Shown: positions 1 through 6,913 of the stretch, one piece after another
Layout of the letters: every line of letters begins with the position of its first letter
Position numbering within the stretch: the first letter of the stretch is position 1
Source of the DNA: JACMIU01 sp043763605
GTDB taxonomy: Bacteria; Armatimonadota; Armatimonadia; Armatimonadales; Armatimonadaceae
Assembly (NCBI GenBank): GCA_043763605.1
Contig: JAYULM010000473.1
Span: forward strand, 1-6,975
Direction of reading: 5' to 3'
DNA: 6,975 nt
Program-made: the position numbers and the translations under genes
The notes under the pieces: generated by a model
Told to the model about the DNA's origin: nothing
Database searches by the model: none
The model's input: the letters and a program-made list of their open reading frames with translations, nothing else

Positions 1-3000
1 CATCAACTCGATGACCGACACGCTCAATACGTTCGCGGAGCAGGTAACGACCGTTGCGCGCGAAGTCGGCACCGAAGGAAAACTCGGCGGGCAAGCCGAT
101 GTGCCGAACGTCGCCGGGACATGGAAAGACTTGACCGACAACGTGAACTCGCTCGCCGGAAACCTGACGGATCAGGTCCGCAACATCGCGCAGGTGACGA
201 CGGCGGTGGCGACAGGCGACCTTTCGCAGAAAATCACAGTCGATGCGCGCGGCGAGATATTGGAACTCAAAAACACCATCAACATCATGGTGGACCAATT
301 GAACACATTTGCTGGAGAAGTCACACGCGTCGCCCGCGAAGTCGGTACCGAGGGTATCCTCGGTGGGCAGGCGGAAGTCAAGGGCGTTTCGGGCACGTGG
401 AAAGACTTGACGGATAATGTGAACGGATTAGCGTCCAACCTGACCAGCCAGGTGCGGAACATAGCCCTCGTCACTACTGCTGTCGCTAACGGCGACCTTT
501 CGCAGAAGATCACGGTGGATGTCAAGGGCGAAGTCCTCGAACTCAAAAATACCATCAACATCATGGTGGACCAATTGAACACGTTCGCAGGCGAAGTCAC
601 CCGCGTAGCAAGAGAAGTAGGAACCGAGGGTATTCTCGGCGGGCAGGCTCAGGTACGTGATGTTTCGGGTACGTGGAAAGACCTGACGGATAACGTGAAC
701 GGGCTGGCATCGAACCTCACCAGCCAGGTCCGAAATATTGCGCAGGTGACGACCGCCGTTGCGAAGGGCGACCTTTCCCAGAAGATTACAGTCGATGCGC
801 GCGGCGAGATTCTCGAACTGAAGAACACCATCAACATCATGGTGGACCAGTTGAACACATTTGCTGGAGAGGTGACGCGCGTCGCCCGCGAAGTCGGTAC
901 CGAAGGGAAACTGGGCGGACAAGCGGACGTGCAAGGGGTGTCGGGCACGTGGAAAGATCTGACCGACAATGTGAACTTCATGGCGTCAAACCTCACCACA
1001 CAGGTCCGGGGCATTGTGAAGGTTGTCACCGCCGTTGCTAACGGCGATCTGCGGCAGAAACTGAAAGTAGACGCGAAGGGCGAAGTCGCCGCGCTTGCCG
1101 ACACCATTAACTCGATGACCGACACGCTCTCCATCTTCGCCGATCAGGTGACTACGGTTGCGCGCGAGGTGGGCACGGAAGGCATCCTCGGCGGGCAGGC
1201 GAAGGTGCCGAACGTCGCCGGAACCTGGAAAGACCTGACGGATAATGTGAACTTCATGGCCTCCAACCTGACAACGCAGGTGCGCAACATCGCAAAGGTC
1301 GTTACCGCCGTCGCCGATGGAGACTTGAAGCAGAAGTTGGTGGTCGAGGCGAAGGGTGAGGTTGCGGCACTGGCGGAAACCATCAACTCGATGACCGATA
1401 CTTTGAACACTTTCGCGGAGCAGGTGACGACGGTAGCCCGCGAGGTGGGTACGGAAGGGAAACTGGGTGGGCAGGCGAAGGTGCCGAATGTCGCCGGGAC
1501 GTGGAAAGACCTGACCGAAAACGTGAACTTCATGGCGAACTCGCTCACCGTGCAGGTGCGCGAGATTTCCGATGTGGCAACCGCCGTTACCGAGGGCGAC
1601 CTTACCCGTTCGATCACGGTGGACGCGCAGGGCGAGGTTTCCACACTCAAAAACAACATCAACCAGATGATTGCCAACCTGAAGGAAACCACACAACAGA
1701 ACAAGGAACAGGACTGGCTGAAGACAAACCTTGCCCGCTTCTCGTCGATGATGCAGGGGCAGAAGACGCTCGAATCGGTGACGAAACTGATCATGAACGA
1801 GATGACCCCGCTGGTCGGGGCGCACCGGGGCGTGTTCTTCCTGAACGACGCGACCACGGGCGGCACGCTCGGCGGCGACCAGGTGCTCAAACTGATGTCG
1901 GCGTACGCGTACCGCGAGCGCAAGAACGTTTCCAACCAGTTCCGCTTCGGCGAAGGGTTGGTCGGGCAGTGCGCGCTGGAAAAACAGTCGATCCTGCTGA
2001 CCAACGTTCCGTCGGACTACATCCAGATCAGCAGTGGACTCGGGGAAGCCTCCCCACTTCAGATCGTCGTGCTCCCGATCCTGTTCGAAGGGGCGATCAT
2101 GGGCGTGATCGAACTGGCGTCGTTCCAGCAGTTCTCGCAGATTCACCGGACGTTTCTGGATCAGTTGATGGAGTCTGTCGGGGTGGTTCTGAACATGATC
2201 TCGGCAAGTATGCGGACTGAGTCGCTCCTCGAACAATCGCAGTTGCTGACGCAGGAGTTGCAGTCGCAGTCGCAGGAGTTGCAGTCGCAACAGGGACAAT
2301 TGCGCCGCACCAACGTGGAGTTAGAAACGCAGGCGAAGGAGTTGGAGGAGAAGGCGACCCTGCTTGCCGAGCAGAACGAAAAGGTCGAGCAAAAGAACCG
2401 CGAGGTCGAACTGGCGCGTACCGCGCTGGAAGAGAAGGCGGAGCAACTCGCGCTGTCGTCGAAATACAAGTCGGAGTTCCTCGCGAACATGAGCCACGAG
2501 TTGCGCACCCCGCTCAACTCAATGCTGATCCTGGCGAAACTTCTCGCCGACAACAACGAGGGCAACCTGTCCGGCAAGCAGGTCGATTTCGCGTCCACGA
2601 TCCAATCGTCGGGCGGCGATCTGTTGAACCTGATCAACGAGATCCTGGACCTGTCGAAAGTCGAGGCGGGCAAGATGGAGATCGAGGTCACCAACGTCTC
2701 CCTGCCCGAAGTGCGCGACTACATTCAGCGCAGTTTCGCCCACGACGCGCAGCAGAAAGGGCTGTCGTTCGACATAAAGATCTTGCCGGGTACGGCGACC
2801 GTGATCCCGACCGACGCCGGGCGGCTCCAGCAGGTATTGCGGAACCTGCTCGGGAACGCGTTCAAGTTCACCGAGCGCGGCGGCGTCTCGCTGACGATCA
2901 GTACGCCCGAGCAAGCCGTACTGATGGAGAACGGCGACCTGGTACCGGCGGACGAATTGGTCGCATTCGCAGTCACGGATACCGGCATCGGCATCCCGAA

Positions 3001-4777
3001 AGAAAAGCGCAACCTGATCTTCGAGGCGTTCCAGCAAGCCGACGGCACTACCAGTCGCCGCTACGGCGGGACGGGTCTCGGGCTGTCGATCAGCCGCGGG
3101 ATCACCGGACTGCTCGGGGGGCGTATCGTGGTCGAGTCCGAAGTCGGCGTCGGTTCCACCTTCACGCTGTATCTGCCGAAATCCGCCGATCACTTCGAAG
3201 CGATGGGCTTGGGGATGGACGGCGACGACGGCTTCGGCGGGGGGGGGGCATTCCGGCGCGGCGGTGGCGGAAATGGTAGCCGTGGCGGTAGTGCCGGCGG
3301 CGGTGCGGCGATGCCGACCCTGTCGGACCAGTTCGTCCTGACGCGCCCGCGGACGATGACCACGACCTTGGCTTCGCCGCGCCAGAGTGCCGGGACGGCA
3401 ACGGCAACGACGGCGGCGGCACCCTCGGTAGCCGATGACCGCGAAGCGATACTGCCCGGCGACAAGGTGTTGCTGATTATCGAGGACGACGTTTCGTTCG
3501 CGCGCATCCTGCTGGACCGCGCGCGCGCGGAGGGGTTCAAAAGCCTGGTCGCGCTCGGCGGCGAGCAGGGCATCGAACTCGCCCACCGGTTCGGACCCGA
3601 CGCGATCAACCTGGACCTGCGCCTGGCGGACGCAGACGGTTGGGAACTTTTGGACCGGCTGAAGCGCGACCCGAAGACGCGCCACATCCCGGTGCAGGTC
3701 GTGTCGGTCGTGGACCGCGAAGAGGGGCAGTTGGCGTCGGTGGGTGCCATCGCTTACCTGGAAAAGCCGGTCACTTCCGACGCACTCAGCGGCGCGTTCG
3801 CGCACCTGCGGCATTTCGTGGATCAGTCCGTCCGGAAACTGCTGATCGTCGAGGACGACAACGCGCAACGCAACAGTCTGGTCGAACTTCTCGGTGGGGC
3901 GGCGGGTGACGGAGACGACGACATCGCCATCACCGCTGCTGCCACGGGCGAGGAAGCACTGGAAGCGTTGGCGGCGGAAACCTTCGACGCAATCGTGCTC
4001 GACCTGACACTGCCCGGCATGAGTGGGTTGGAACTGCTCCAGCAGGTGAAGTCCGACACGCGCCTGATGAACATCCCGGTCGTTATCTACACCGGACAGG
4101 AGTTGTCCAAAGGTGAGGAAAGCCGGATCAAGCGACATGCGGCGTCGATCATTACAAAGGATGTGGGATCGGCGGACCAATTGTTAAACGAGACCGCGCT
4201 GTTCCTGCATCGGGTGATCGCGCGCCTGCCGGAAGGCAAACAACGCGTCATCAACGAGCAAGCCGGTGTCAGGGGTAATCGGAAAGAATCAGCCGACGCG
4301 ATGCCGGGCGTTTCCGGTCGCCCGTCCCGCCGCCGCTCGAAGGCGAACGCCTCCGAGCCGGTCGCAACGGCGACGGTTCCCGCCGCAAGCCTGACGAACC
4401 GGACAGTTCTGGTAGTGGACGACGATGTGCGGAACATCTTCGCGCTGACCAGTGTGCTGGAAGCCCAGGAGATGACGGTTCTTTTTGCGGAAAACGGGCG
4501 AGACGCGATCACTATGCTGGCGGCGCACGACGAGGTCGAAGTCGTCTTGATGGACGTTATGATGCCCGAAATGGACGGCTACGAGACTATGGAGCAGATC
4601 CGCGCCAGCGCGCGCGCGGACTGGAAGGCACTCCCGATCATCGCGCTGACCGCGAAAGCGATGTCAGGCGACCGCGAGAAGTGTCTGGAAGCAGGCGCGT
4701 CGGACTACATCACCAAGCCGGTGGACGTGGACCGTTTGCTCGACCTGCTCCGACAGTATCTGGGCGGGAGTGGTTAG
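1..4777 (+). CDS. Poly-HAMP hybrid histidine kinase with GAF and three receiver domains (5' end missing)
   Basis: Cytoplasmic-type sensor kinase that autophosphorylates on His and passes phosphate to receiver Asp residues. The frame is open from base 2 in mid-repeat, so the ATG at 11 is internal and the true start lies upstream. Counting that Met as 1: six HAMP repeat units at 3-554; GAF about 575-735; coiled coil 738-815; HisKA 816-884 with SHELRTP and His829; HATPase_c about 933-1056 with N box Asn949, DTGIGIP at 990-996 and GGTGLGL at 1019-1025; Gly/Arg-rich linker 1057-1150. The receivers are REC1 1151-1268 (Asp1202, Ser1232, Lys1252), REC2 1275-1400 (Asp1331, Thr1361, Lys1383) and REC3 1463-1584 (Asp1515, Thr1547, Lys1569, a textbook receiver). 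No membrane segment is visible in this part. The poly-HAMP resembles fungal group III kinases of osmotic and cell-wall signalling, but the bacterial signal is unknown. The TAG stop is at 4775-4777. Family call is very secure; ligand and output are not. Confidence 0.96.
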   Translation, partial: INSMTDTLNTFAEQVTTVAREVGTEGKLGGQADVPNVAGTWKDLTDNVNSLAGNLTDQVRNIAQVTTAVATGDLSQKITVDARGEILELKNTINIMVDQLNTFAGEVTRVAREVGTEGILGGQAEVKGVSGTWKDLTDNVNGLASNLTSQVRNIALVTTAVANGDLSQKITVDVKGEVLELKNTINIMVDQLNTFAGEVTRVAREVGTEGILGGQAQVRDVSGTWKDLTDNVNGLASNLTSQVRNIAQVTTAVAKGDLSQKITVDARGEILELKNTINIMVDQLNTFAGEVTRVAREVGTEGKLGGQADVQGVSGTWKDLTDNVNFMASNLTTQVRGIVKVVTAVANGDLRQKLKVDAKGEVAALADTINSMTDTLSIFADQVTTVAREVGTEGILGGQAKVPNVAGTWKDLTDNVNFMASNLTTQVRNIAKVVTAVADGDLKQKLVVEAKGEVAALAETINSMTDTLNTFAEQVTTVAREVGTEGKLGGQAKVPNVAGTWKDLTENVNFMANSLTVQVREISDVATAVTEGDLTRSITVDAQGEVSTLKNNINQMIANLKETTQQNKEQDWLKTNLARFSSMMQGQKTLESVTKLIMNEMTPLVGAHRGVFFLNDATTGGTLGGDQVLKLMSAYAYRERKNVSNQFRFGEGLVGQCALEKQSILLTNVPSDYIQISSGLGEASPLQIVVLPILFEGAIMGVIELASFQQFSQIHRTFLDQLMESVGVVLNMISASMRTESLLEQSQLLTQELQSQSQELQSQQGQLRRTNVELETQAKELEEKATLLAEQNEKVEQKNREVELARTALEEKAEQLALSSKYKSEFLANMSHELRTPLNSMLILAKLLADNNEGNLSGKQVDFASTIQSSGGDLLNLINEILDLSKVEAGKMEIEVTNVSLPEVRDYIQRSFAHDAQQKGLSFDIKILPGTATVIPTDAGRLQQVLRNLLGNAFKFTERGGVSLTISTPEQAVLMENGDLVPADELVAFAVTDTGIGIPKEKRNLIFEAFQQADGTTSRRYGGTGLGLSISRGITGLLGGRIVVESEVGVGSTFTLYLPKSADHFEAMGLGMDGDDGFGGGGAFRRGGGGNGSRGGSAGGGAAMPTLSDQFVLTRPRTMTTTLASPRQSAGTATATTAAAPSVADDREAILPGDKVLLIIEDDVSFARILLDRARAEGFKSLVALGGEQGIELAHRFGPDAINLDLRLADADGWELLDRLKRDPKTRHIPVQVVSVVDREEGQLASVGAIAYLEKPVTSDALSGAFAHLRHFVDQSVRKLLIVEDDNAQRNSLVELLGGAAGDGDDDIAITAAATGEEALEALAAETFDAIVLDLTLPGMSGLELLQQVKSDTRLMNIPVVIYTGQELSKGEESRIKRHAASIITKDVGSADQLLNETALFLHRVIARLPEGKQRVINEQAGVRGNRKESADAMPGVSGRPSRRRSKANASEPVATATVPAASLTNRTVLVVDDDVRNIFALTSVLEAQEMTVLFAENGRDAITMLAAHDEVEVVLMDVMMPEMDGYETMEQIRASARADWKALPIIALTAKAMSGDREKCLEAGASDYITKPVDVDRLLDLLRQYLGGSG
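17..1672 (+). repeat. Six tandem 276-bp HAMP-encoding units
   Basis: Units start at 17, 293, 569, 845, 1121 and 1397, each exactly 276 bp (92 codons) with no indel. Each has the core AREVGTEGxLGGQA, then GTWKDLTDNVN, then QVRxIxxVxTAVAxGDL, and ends TINxM. In the group III kinase literature such a unit holds a canonical HAMP interleaved with a HAMP-like linker, forming a stacked signal-transducing rod. Two junction types occur. Type A (INSMTDTL, FAxQVTTVARE) is found before unit 1 and at 4/5 and 5/6. Type B (INIMVDQLNTFAGEVTRVARE in two overlapping parts) is found at 1/2, 2/3 and 3/4. The array continues upstream of the window, because bases 2-16 are the end of another unit. Confidence 0.95.
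3239..3248 (+). repeat. Homopolymer run of ten G in the kinase linker
   Basis: Ten consecutive G residues encode glycines of the low-complexity linker between HATPase_c and REC1. The tract is in frame as written. Deleting one G would bring in a TGA at 3339-3341. Adding one G would bring in a TAG at 3277-3279. Either change would leave a kinase without receivers. Long G runs are known slippage sites in phase-variable genes of other bacteria; whether this one varies is not shown by a single sequence. Confidence 0.9.
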
Positions 4778-4783
4778 GTCTTT

Positions 4784-4805
4784 GGGTTGTTGGGTGTTGG
4801 GTGTT
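4784..4805 (+). repeat. Left heptad repeats (GGGTGTT)
   Basis: A degenerate 8-mer GGGTTGTT at 4784-4791 is followed by two exact GGGTGTT copies at 4792-4798 and 4799-4805, beginning 6 bp after the kinase stop codon. They are the reverse complement of the right-hand heptads. The odd 8-mer has an exact counterpart, AACAACCC, at 4953-4960. Confidence 0.85.
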
Positions 4806-4960
4806 ACGGACCGTGAACGGTTCCGCTATGCGCCTTCGGCGGACGCGCCGGGCGCGAGGGAGCCGGTGTCGAGTCGCCCGCCGGGAACCCCGGACGTTCC
4901 CCGCTCGCAGAGCGTCCGCCGCAGGCGCATAGCGGAACGGCTTGCCGTCCGAAACAACCC

Positions 4961-5009
4961 AACACCTAACACCCAACACCTAACACCCAACACCCAACAC
5001 CCAACACCC
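4961..5009 (-). repeat. Right heptad array (AACACCY)x7 with G-quadruplex motif on the minus strand
   Basis: Seven exact-length heptads: AACACCT, AACACCC, AACACCT, then four AACACCC, ending 3 bp before the stop codon of the minus-strand gene. On the minus strand, four GGG tracts at 5007-5009, 5000-5002, 4993-4995 and 4986-4988 are separated by TGTT. This fits the canonical G3N4 quadruplex pattern and would be in the 3' untranslated part of the minus-strand transcript. Heptanucleotide arrays of this general kind (STRR) are well known in cyanobacteria, although this exact unit may not be one of the named classes. Confidence 0.9.
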
Positions 5010-5012
5010 AAC

Positions 5013-6485
5013 CTACGAACGCTTCATCCAATCGGGTTCGGGCGGGGTGCGGTCTTTTTCGAGCACCATCGTAGTGCCGACCCCTTCCTGTGTCCGAAGG
5101 TACGCCCGGTCGGCGGTTTTGAGTAGCAGGAAGAAGCCGTGTCCGAGCGAACCTGCCGTCGTGAAGCCGCGCTCCAGAACCGCCCGGTGAATGCGGTGTA
5201 CCGGAATGCCGGGACCGCTGTCCGTCACCCATACCTGGACTCTGCCGCGCGCTACGTCGCCGCGCACCTGCCCGGACCCCGCGCCTTCGTGCGCATGTAC
5301 CACGACATTCATCGATGCTTCGCCGACCGCCGTGAGCAGATCGTAACGCCTCTCTTTTGGCAACCCGCAAGTCGCGGCGACCGCGTCCACGCGATGTCGG
5401 AACGTGCGTAGCACTGGCGCGGATATGAGCAACACGCCGCTGGTACCGGCGAAATCCTCGATCAGTGGTAGCGGTTCCGGGAGTTCGTCGTCGTTGTCGC
5501 AAAGCCGCAGGACGCCGTCCGTCGTGGCGAGCAGTACGTCTTTCAGAAACGCGCGTTGCTGGGCAAGAAGTTCGCTCTGCGCTCGCGTCAGCCGCTCTTT
5601 TTCCTCCACGGCGGAAAGGAGCTTCTCCTCGGCGTTCTTCTGGTCGGTGATGTCGGTACAGGAGCCGATAAACCCGGCAAATCCGCACCCGTCGTCGCTG
5701 TAGCGCGGGGTGCCGTTGTCGAGGAGCCAGCGGTATTCGCCGTCATGGCGACGGAGCCGGTACTGCATCGAGAACGGTTCGCGCGCGGCGAACGCGGTCA
5801 GACAGGTGTGCCGACAGCGGGCAAAGTCGTCGGGATGGATACCCTCTGCCCAGCCATCCCCGATTGCCTGTTCCATCGCGCGCCCGGTGAAATCGAGCCA
5901 GGGTTTGTTGAACCAGTCACAGCGGGCGGAAATATCGCTCGTCCAGATCAGCACCGGCGCGATGTCGGCGACCGTGCGGAACCGGGACTCGGACTCCCGC
6001 AGGGCGATCTCGTTTTCTCGTTGCCGGGTCACGTCGCGCTGGGTCCCCCACCCGCGAATCAGATAGCCGTCCTCCACGACGCCGATCAGACTGTTTGAAA
6101 TATAGCGGCTGTTACCGTCGCGGTCGCGCTCCACGGACTCGGCATCGAGCAAACGGTAGCCGGACCGGATGAACGCGCGCAGGTACGCCTGATTCGCCGG
6201 GTCTTCGCGAGGGACCATGTCCTGCAAACGCGCCCCGGACAGTTCGGCGGCACTTTCGTAGCCGTACATCCGGGCGAACGCGTCATTGCATTCGGCGAGG
6301 TAACCGACGCGGTAGAACGCGTCGATCTGCTCATCCTCGGAGAGTCGCAGGGAGACCGGGGTTTCCGCCTCGAAACGCCAGATTCCTTCGGCACTGTTGG
6401 CAACGAACGCCTGGTATCGCTCTGCCGTCAGCGGGTCGGCGGACGGCGGCGGGAACGGGTTGCCCTTGGGAGTTGTGTCGCTCAT
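5013..6485 (-). CDS. PAS-PAS sensor with RsbW/SpoIIAB-like ATPase domain (putative anti-sigma-type serine kinase)
   Basis: 490 residues. PAS 1 spans about 23-155 (SAEGIWRFE at 31-39, YLAECNDAFARMYGYE at 62-77, ending WGTQRDVTRQRE), a subtype common in multi-PAS sensor proteins. PAS 2 with a PAC tail spans about 165-282 (RFRTVADIAPVLIW, then IGSCTDITDQKNAEEKL). A coiled coil of about 284-318 follows. The HATPase_c_2 domain, about 355-476, has N box EASMN (Glu389, Asn393), G1 box DSGPGIP at 422-428 and G2 box GSLGHG at 445-450, ending GTTMVLEK. No HisKA or phosphoacceptor His motif is present, so it is more likely to phosphorylate a serine on a STAS antagonist or to bind a sigma factor than to act as a histidine kinase. 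No membrane segment or signal peptide is visible. The ATG at 6483-6485 was chosen because AAGGA lies 8 bases upstream; an ATG 9 bases earlier (6492-6494) is possible but overlaps that site. No partner STAS gene is in the window. Confidence 0.9.
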   Translation of the reverse strand: MSDTTPKGNPFPPPSADPLTAERYQAFVANSAEGIWRFEAETPVSLRLSEDEQIDAFYRVGYLAECNDAFARMYGYESAAELSGARLQDMVPREDPANQAYLRAFIRSGYRLLDAESVERDRDGNSRYISNSLIGVVEDGYLIRGWGTQRDVTRQRENEIALRESESRFRTVADIAPVLIWTSDISARCDWFNKPWLDFTGRAMEQAIGDGWAEGIHPDDFARCRHTCLTAFAAREPFSMQYRLRRHDGEYRWLLDNGTPRYSDDGCGFAGFIGSCTDITDQKNAEEKLLSAVEEKERLTRAQSELLAQQRAFLKDVLLATTDGVLRLCDNDDELPEPLPLIEDFAGTSGVLLISAPVLRTFRHRVDAVAATCGLPKERRYDLLTAVGEASMNVVVHAHEGAGSGQVRGDVARGRVQVWVTDSGPGIPVHRIHRAVLERGFTTAGSLGHGFFLLLKTADRAYLRTQEGVGTTMVLEKDRTPPEPDWMKRS

Positions 6486-6493
6486 CCATCCCA

Positions 6494-6498
6494 TCCTT
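6494..6498 (-). promoter_or_regulatory. Ribosome binding site AAGGA for the PAS/RsbW-like gene
   Basis: On the minus strand AAGGA lies exactly 8 bases before the ATG at 6485. This placement decides between that start, the overlapping ATG at 6494 and the more distant in-frame ATGs up to 6716, whose N-terminal extension is Arg/Pro-rich and unlike a conserved domain. Confidence 0.7.
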
Positions 6499-6523
6499 TT
6501 ACGGATTGATTGTACCCGTAAAA
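6497..6523. promoter_or_regulatory. Inverted repeat over promoter and RBS (candidate operator)
   Basis: Perfect 8-bp arms TTTTACGG (6497-6504) and CCGTAAAA (6516-6523) with an 11-base spacer. The spacer contains the presumed -10 element, and the gene-proximal arm overlaps the 5' side of the AAGGA site. The symmetry and position suit a dimeric repressor site. An RNA hairpin is less likely if transcription starts within the repeat. Confidence 0.45.
6509..6514 (-). promoter_or_regulatory. Possible -10 element TACAAT
   Basis: The minus strand reads GGGTACAATC, a good sigma-70 type -10 match 24 bases before the ATG, which implies a leader of roughly 16 bases. No convincing -35 hexamer lies 16-18 bases upstream, so the promoter would need an activator, an alternative sigma factor, or is wrongly assigned. 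Confidence 0.35.
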
Positions 6524-6722
6524 TCTGCGCGACCGACGTAGACGGCGTTTCGGTTTTCGCCGGGGCGGTACCGGGGCAGAACGACCCGACTTCCGCTTCT
6601 ACCCGCGCGGAGGCAAGTGTACTCTCTCGCATCCAACGGTTTCCACGGCGTCCAGGGCGGGCGCGCTTACTCCGTGCCCGAGTTCTTTGTCCGGGGGCGG
6701 TGTGGCAGCGTACCAAATCATC

Positions 6723-6766
6723 TGTAAATTATGCGGCTCTGCCTCTCAAAACCGCGCAGTTTTACA
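6723..6766. repeat. Imperfect inverted repeat TGTAAA...TTTACA
   Basis: TGTAAA at 6723-6728 pairs with TTTACA at 6761-6766, and GCGG at 6733-6736 pairs with CCGC at 6752-6755. The intervening bases are partly mismatched. It lies upstream of both divergent transcription directions. It may be a regulatory site or chance; there is no U-tract to argue for a terminator. Confidence 0.3.
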
Positions 6767-6913
6767 AACACAATGTTACATCGCCGGCGTGTTGCCGGAC
6801 CGCTCGTGTCAGCGTGCACAGCCGTGCTATATCCGTTAATCCTGGTCACATCACCCGCCCAAGTGTAAGGCGCACTTATATAGTCTTCGTCAATTCGGTT
6901 GAAGGTACTTGCA

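Larger units (their letters stand above)
4784..5009. repeat. Intergenic inverted-repeat element flanked by heptad repeats
   Basis: This fills the space between two convergent stop codons. The core is an inverted repeat with arms 4820-4846 and 4912-4938, pairing 26 of 27 bases (only 4836/4922 mismatched) around a 65-base centre. Pairing continues outward in the same register, 11 of 17 between 4803-4819 and 4939-4955, and then into complementary heptads (GGGTGTT on the left, AACACCC on the right). The centre holds a smaller stem, CGGGCG at 4849-4854 with CGCCCG at 4875-4880. There are no long inner ORFs and no transposase, so it could be a non-autonomous dispersed repeat (MITE- or REP-like), a bidirectional transcription terminator, or both. 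Copy number in the genome cannot be judged here. Confidence 0.85.
6486..6913. other. Gene-poor upstream region
   Basis: No reading frame here looks like a real protein. Frames that stay open are rich in Arg, Ser, Pro and Cys and lack domain motifs. Base composition becomes more AT-rich after about 6716, as in a regulatory region. It holds the control signals of the minus-strand gene at its left end. It also has an imperfect inverted repeat at 6723-6766, a small perfect hairpin CCGGC-GTGTT-GCCGG at 6784-6798, and an AT-rich TATATAGT at 6877-6884 without a matching -35. No tRNA or rRNA is recognisable. Confidence 0.6.

Noticed and set aside
986..2299. 437-codon minus-strand open frame opposite the HAMP repeats and GAF domain
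   Set aside because: Its length comes from the periodic plus-strand repeats being mirrored. No motif, and the same pattern recurs in shorter antisense frames over each unit.
3517..3532. Alternating CG run in REC1 as a Z-DNA or regulatory site
   Set aside because: It encodes the expected Asp-Arg-Ala-Arg-Ala helix of the receiver, and codon bias explains it.
2519..4180. 553-codon open frame on the minus strand, antisense to the kinase
   Set aside because: It lies opposite HisKA, HATPase_c and receiver codons that show clear family conservation. Its translation is Arg/His/Gln-rich with no domain, as expected for a GC-rich shadow frame.
4820..4938. Inverted repeat as the terminal repeats of an insertion sequence
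   Set aside because: Only 65 bases lie between the arms and no transposase is present, so an autonomous insertion sequence is excluded; it is kept as a non-autonomous or terminator-like repeat.
4961..5009. Heptad array considered as a CRISPR array
   Set aside because: Units are 7 bp with no unique spacers; it is a simple tandem repeat.
6486..6716. Upstream extension of the PAS/RsbW-like protein to an ATG at 6716 (567 residues)
   Set aside because: The added 77 residues are Arg/Pro/Thr-rich and not PAS-like. The AAGGA site 8 bases before the ATG at 6485 gives a better start.
6877..6884. TATATAGT as a -10 box for a rightward gene
   Set aside because: No -35-like hexamer at 16-18 bases upstream and the downstream gene itself is uncertain.
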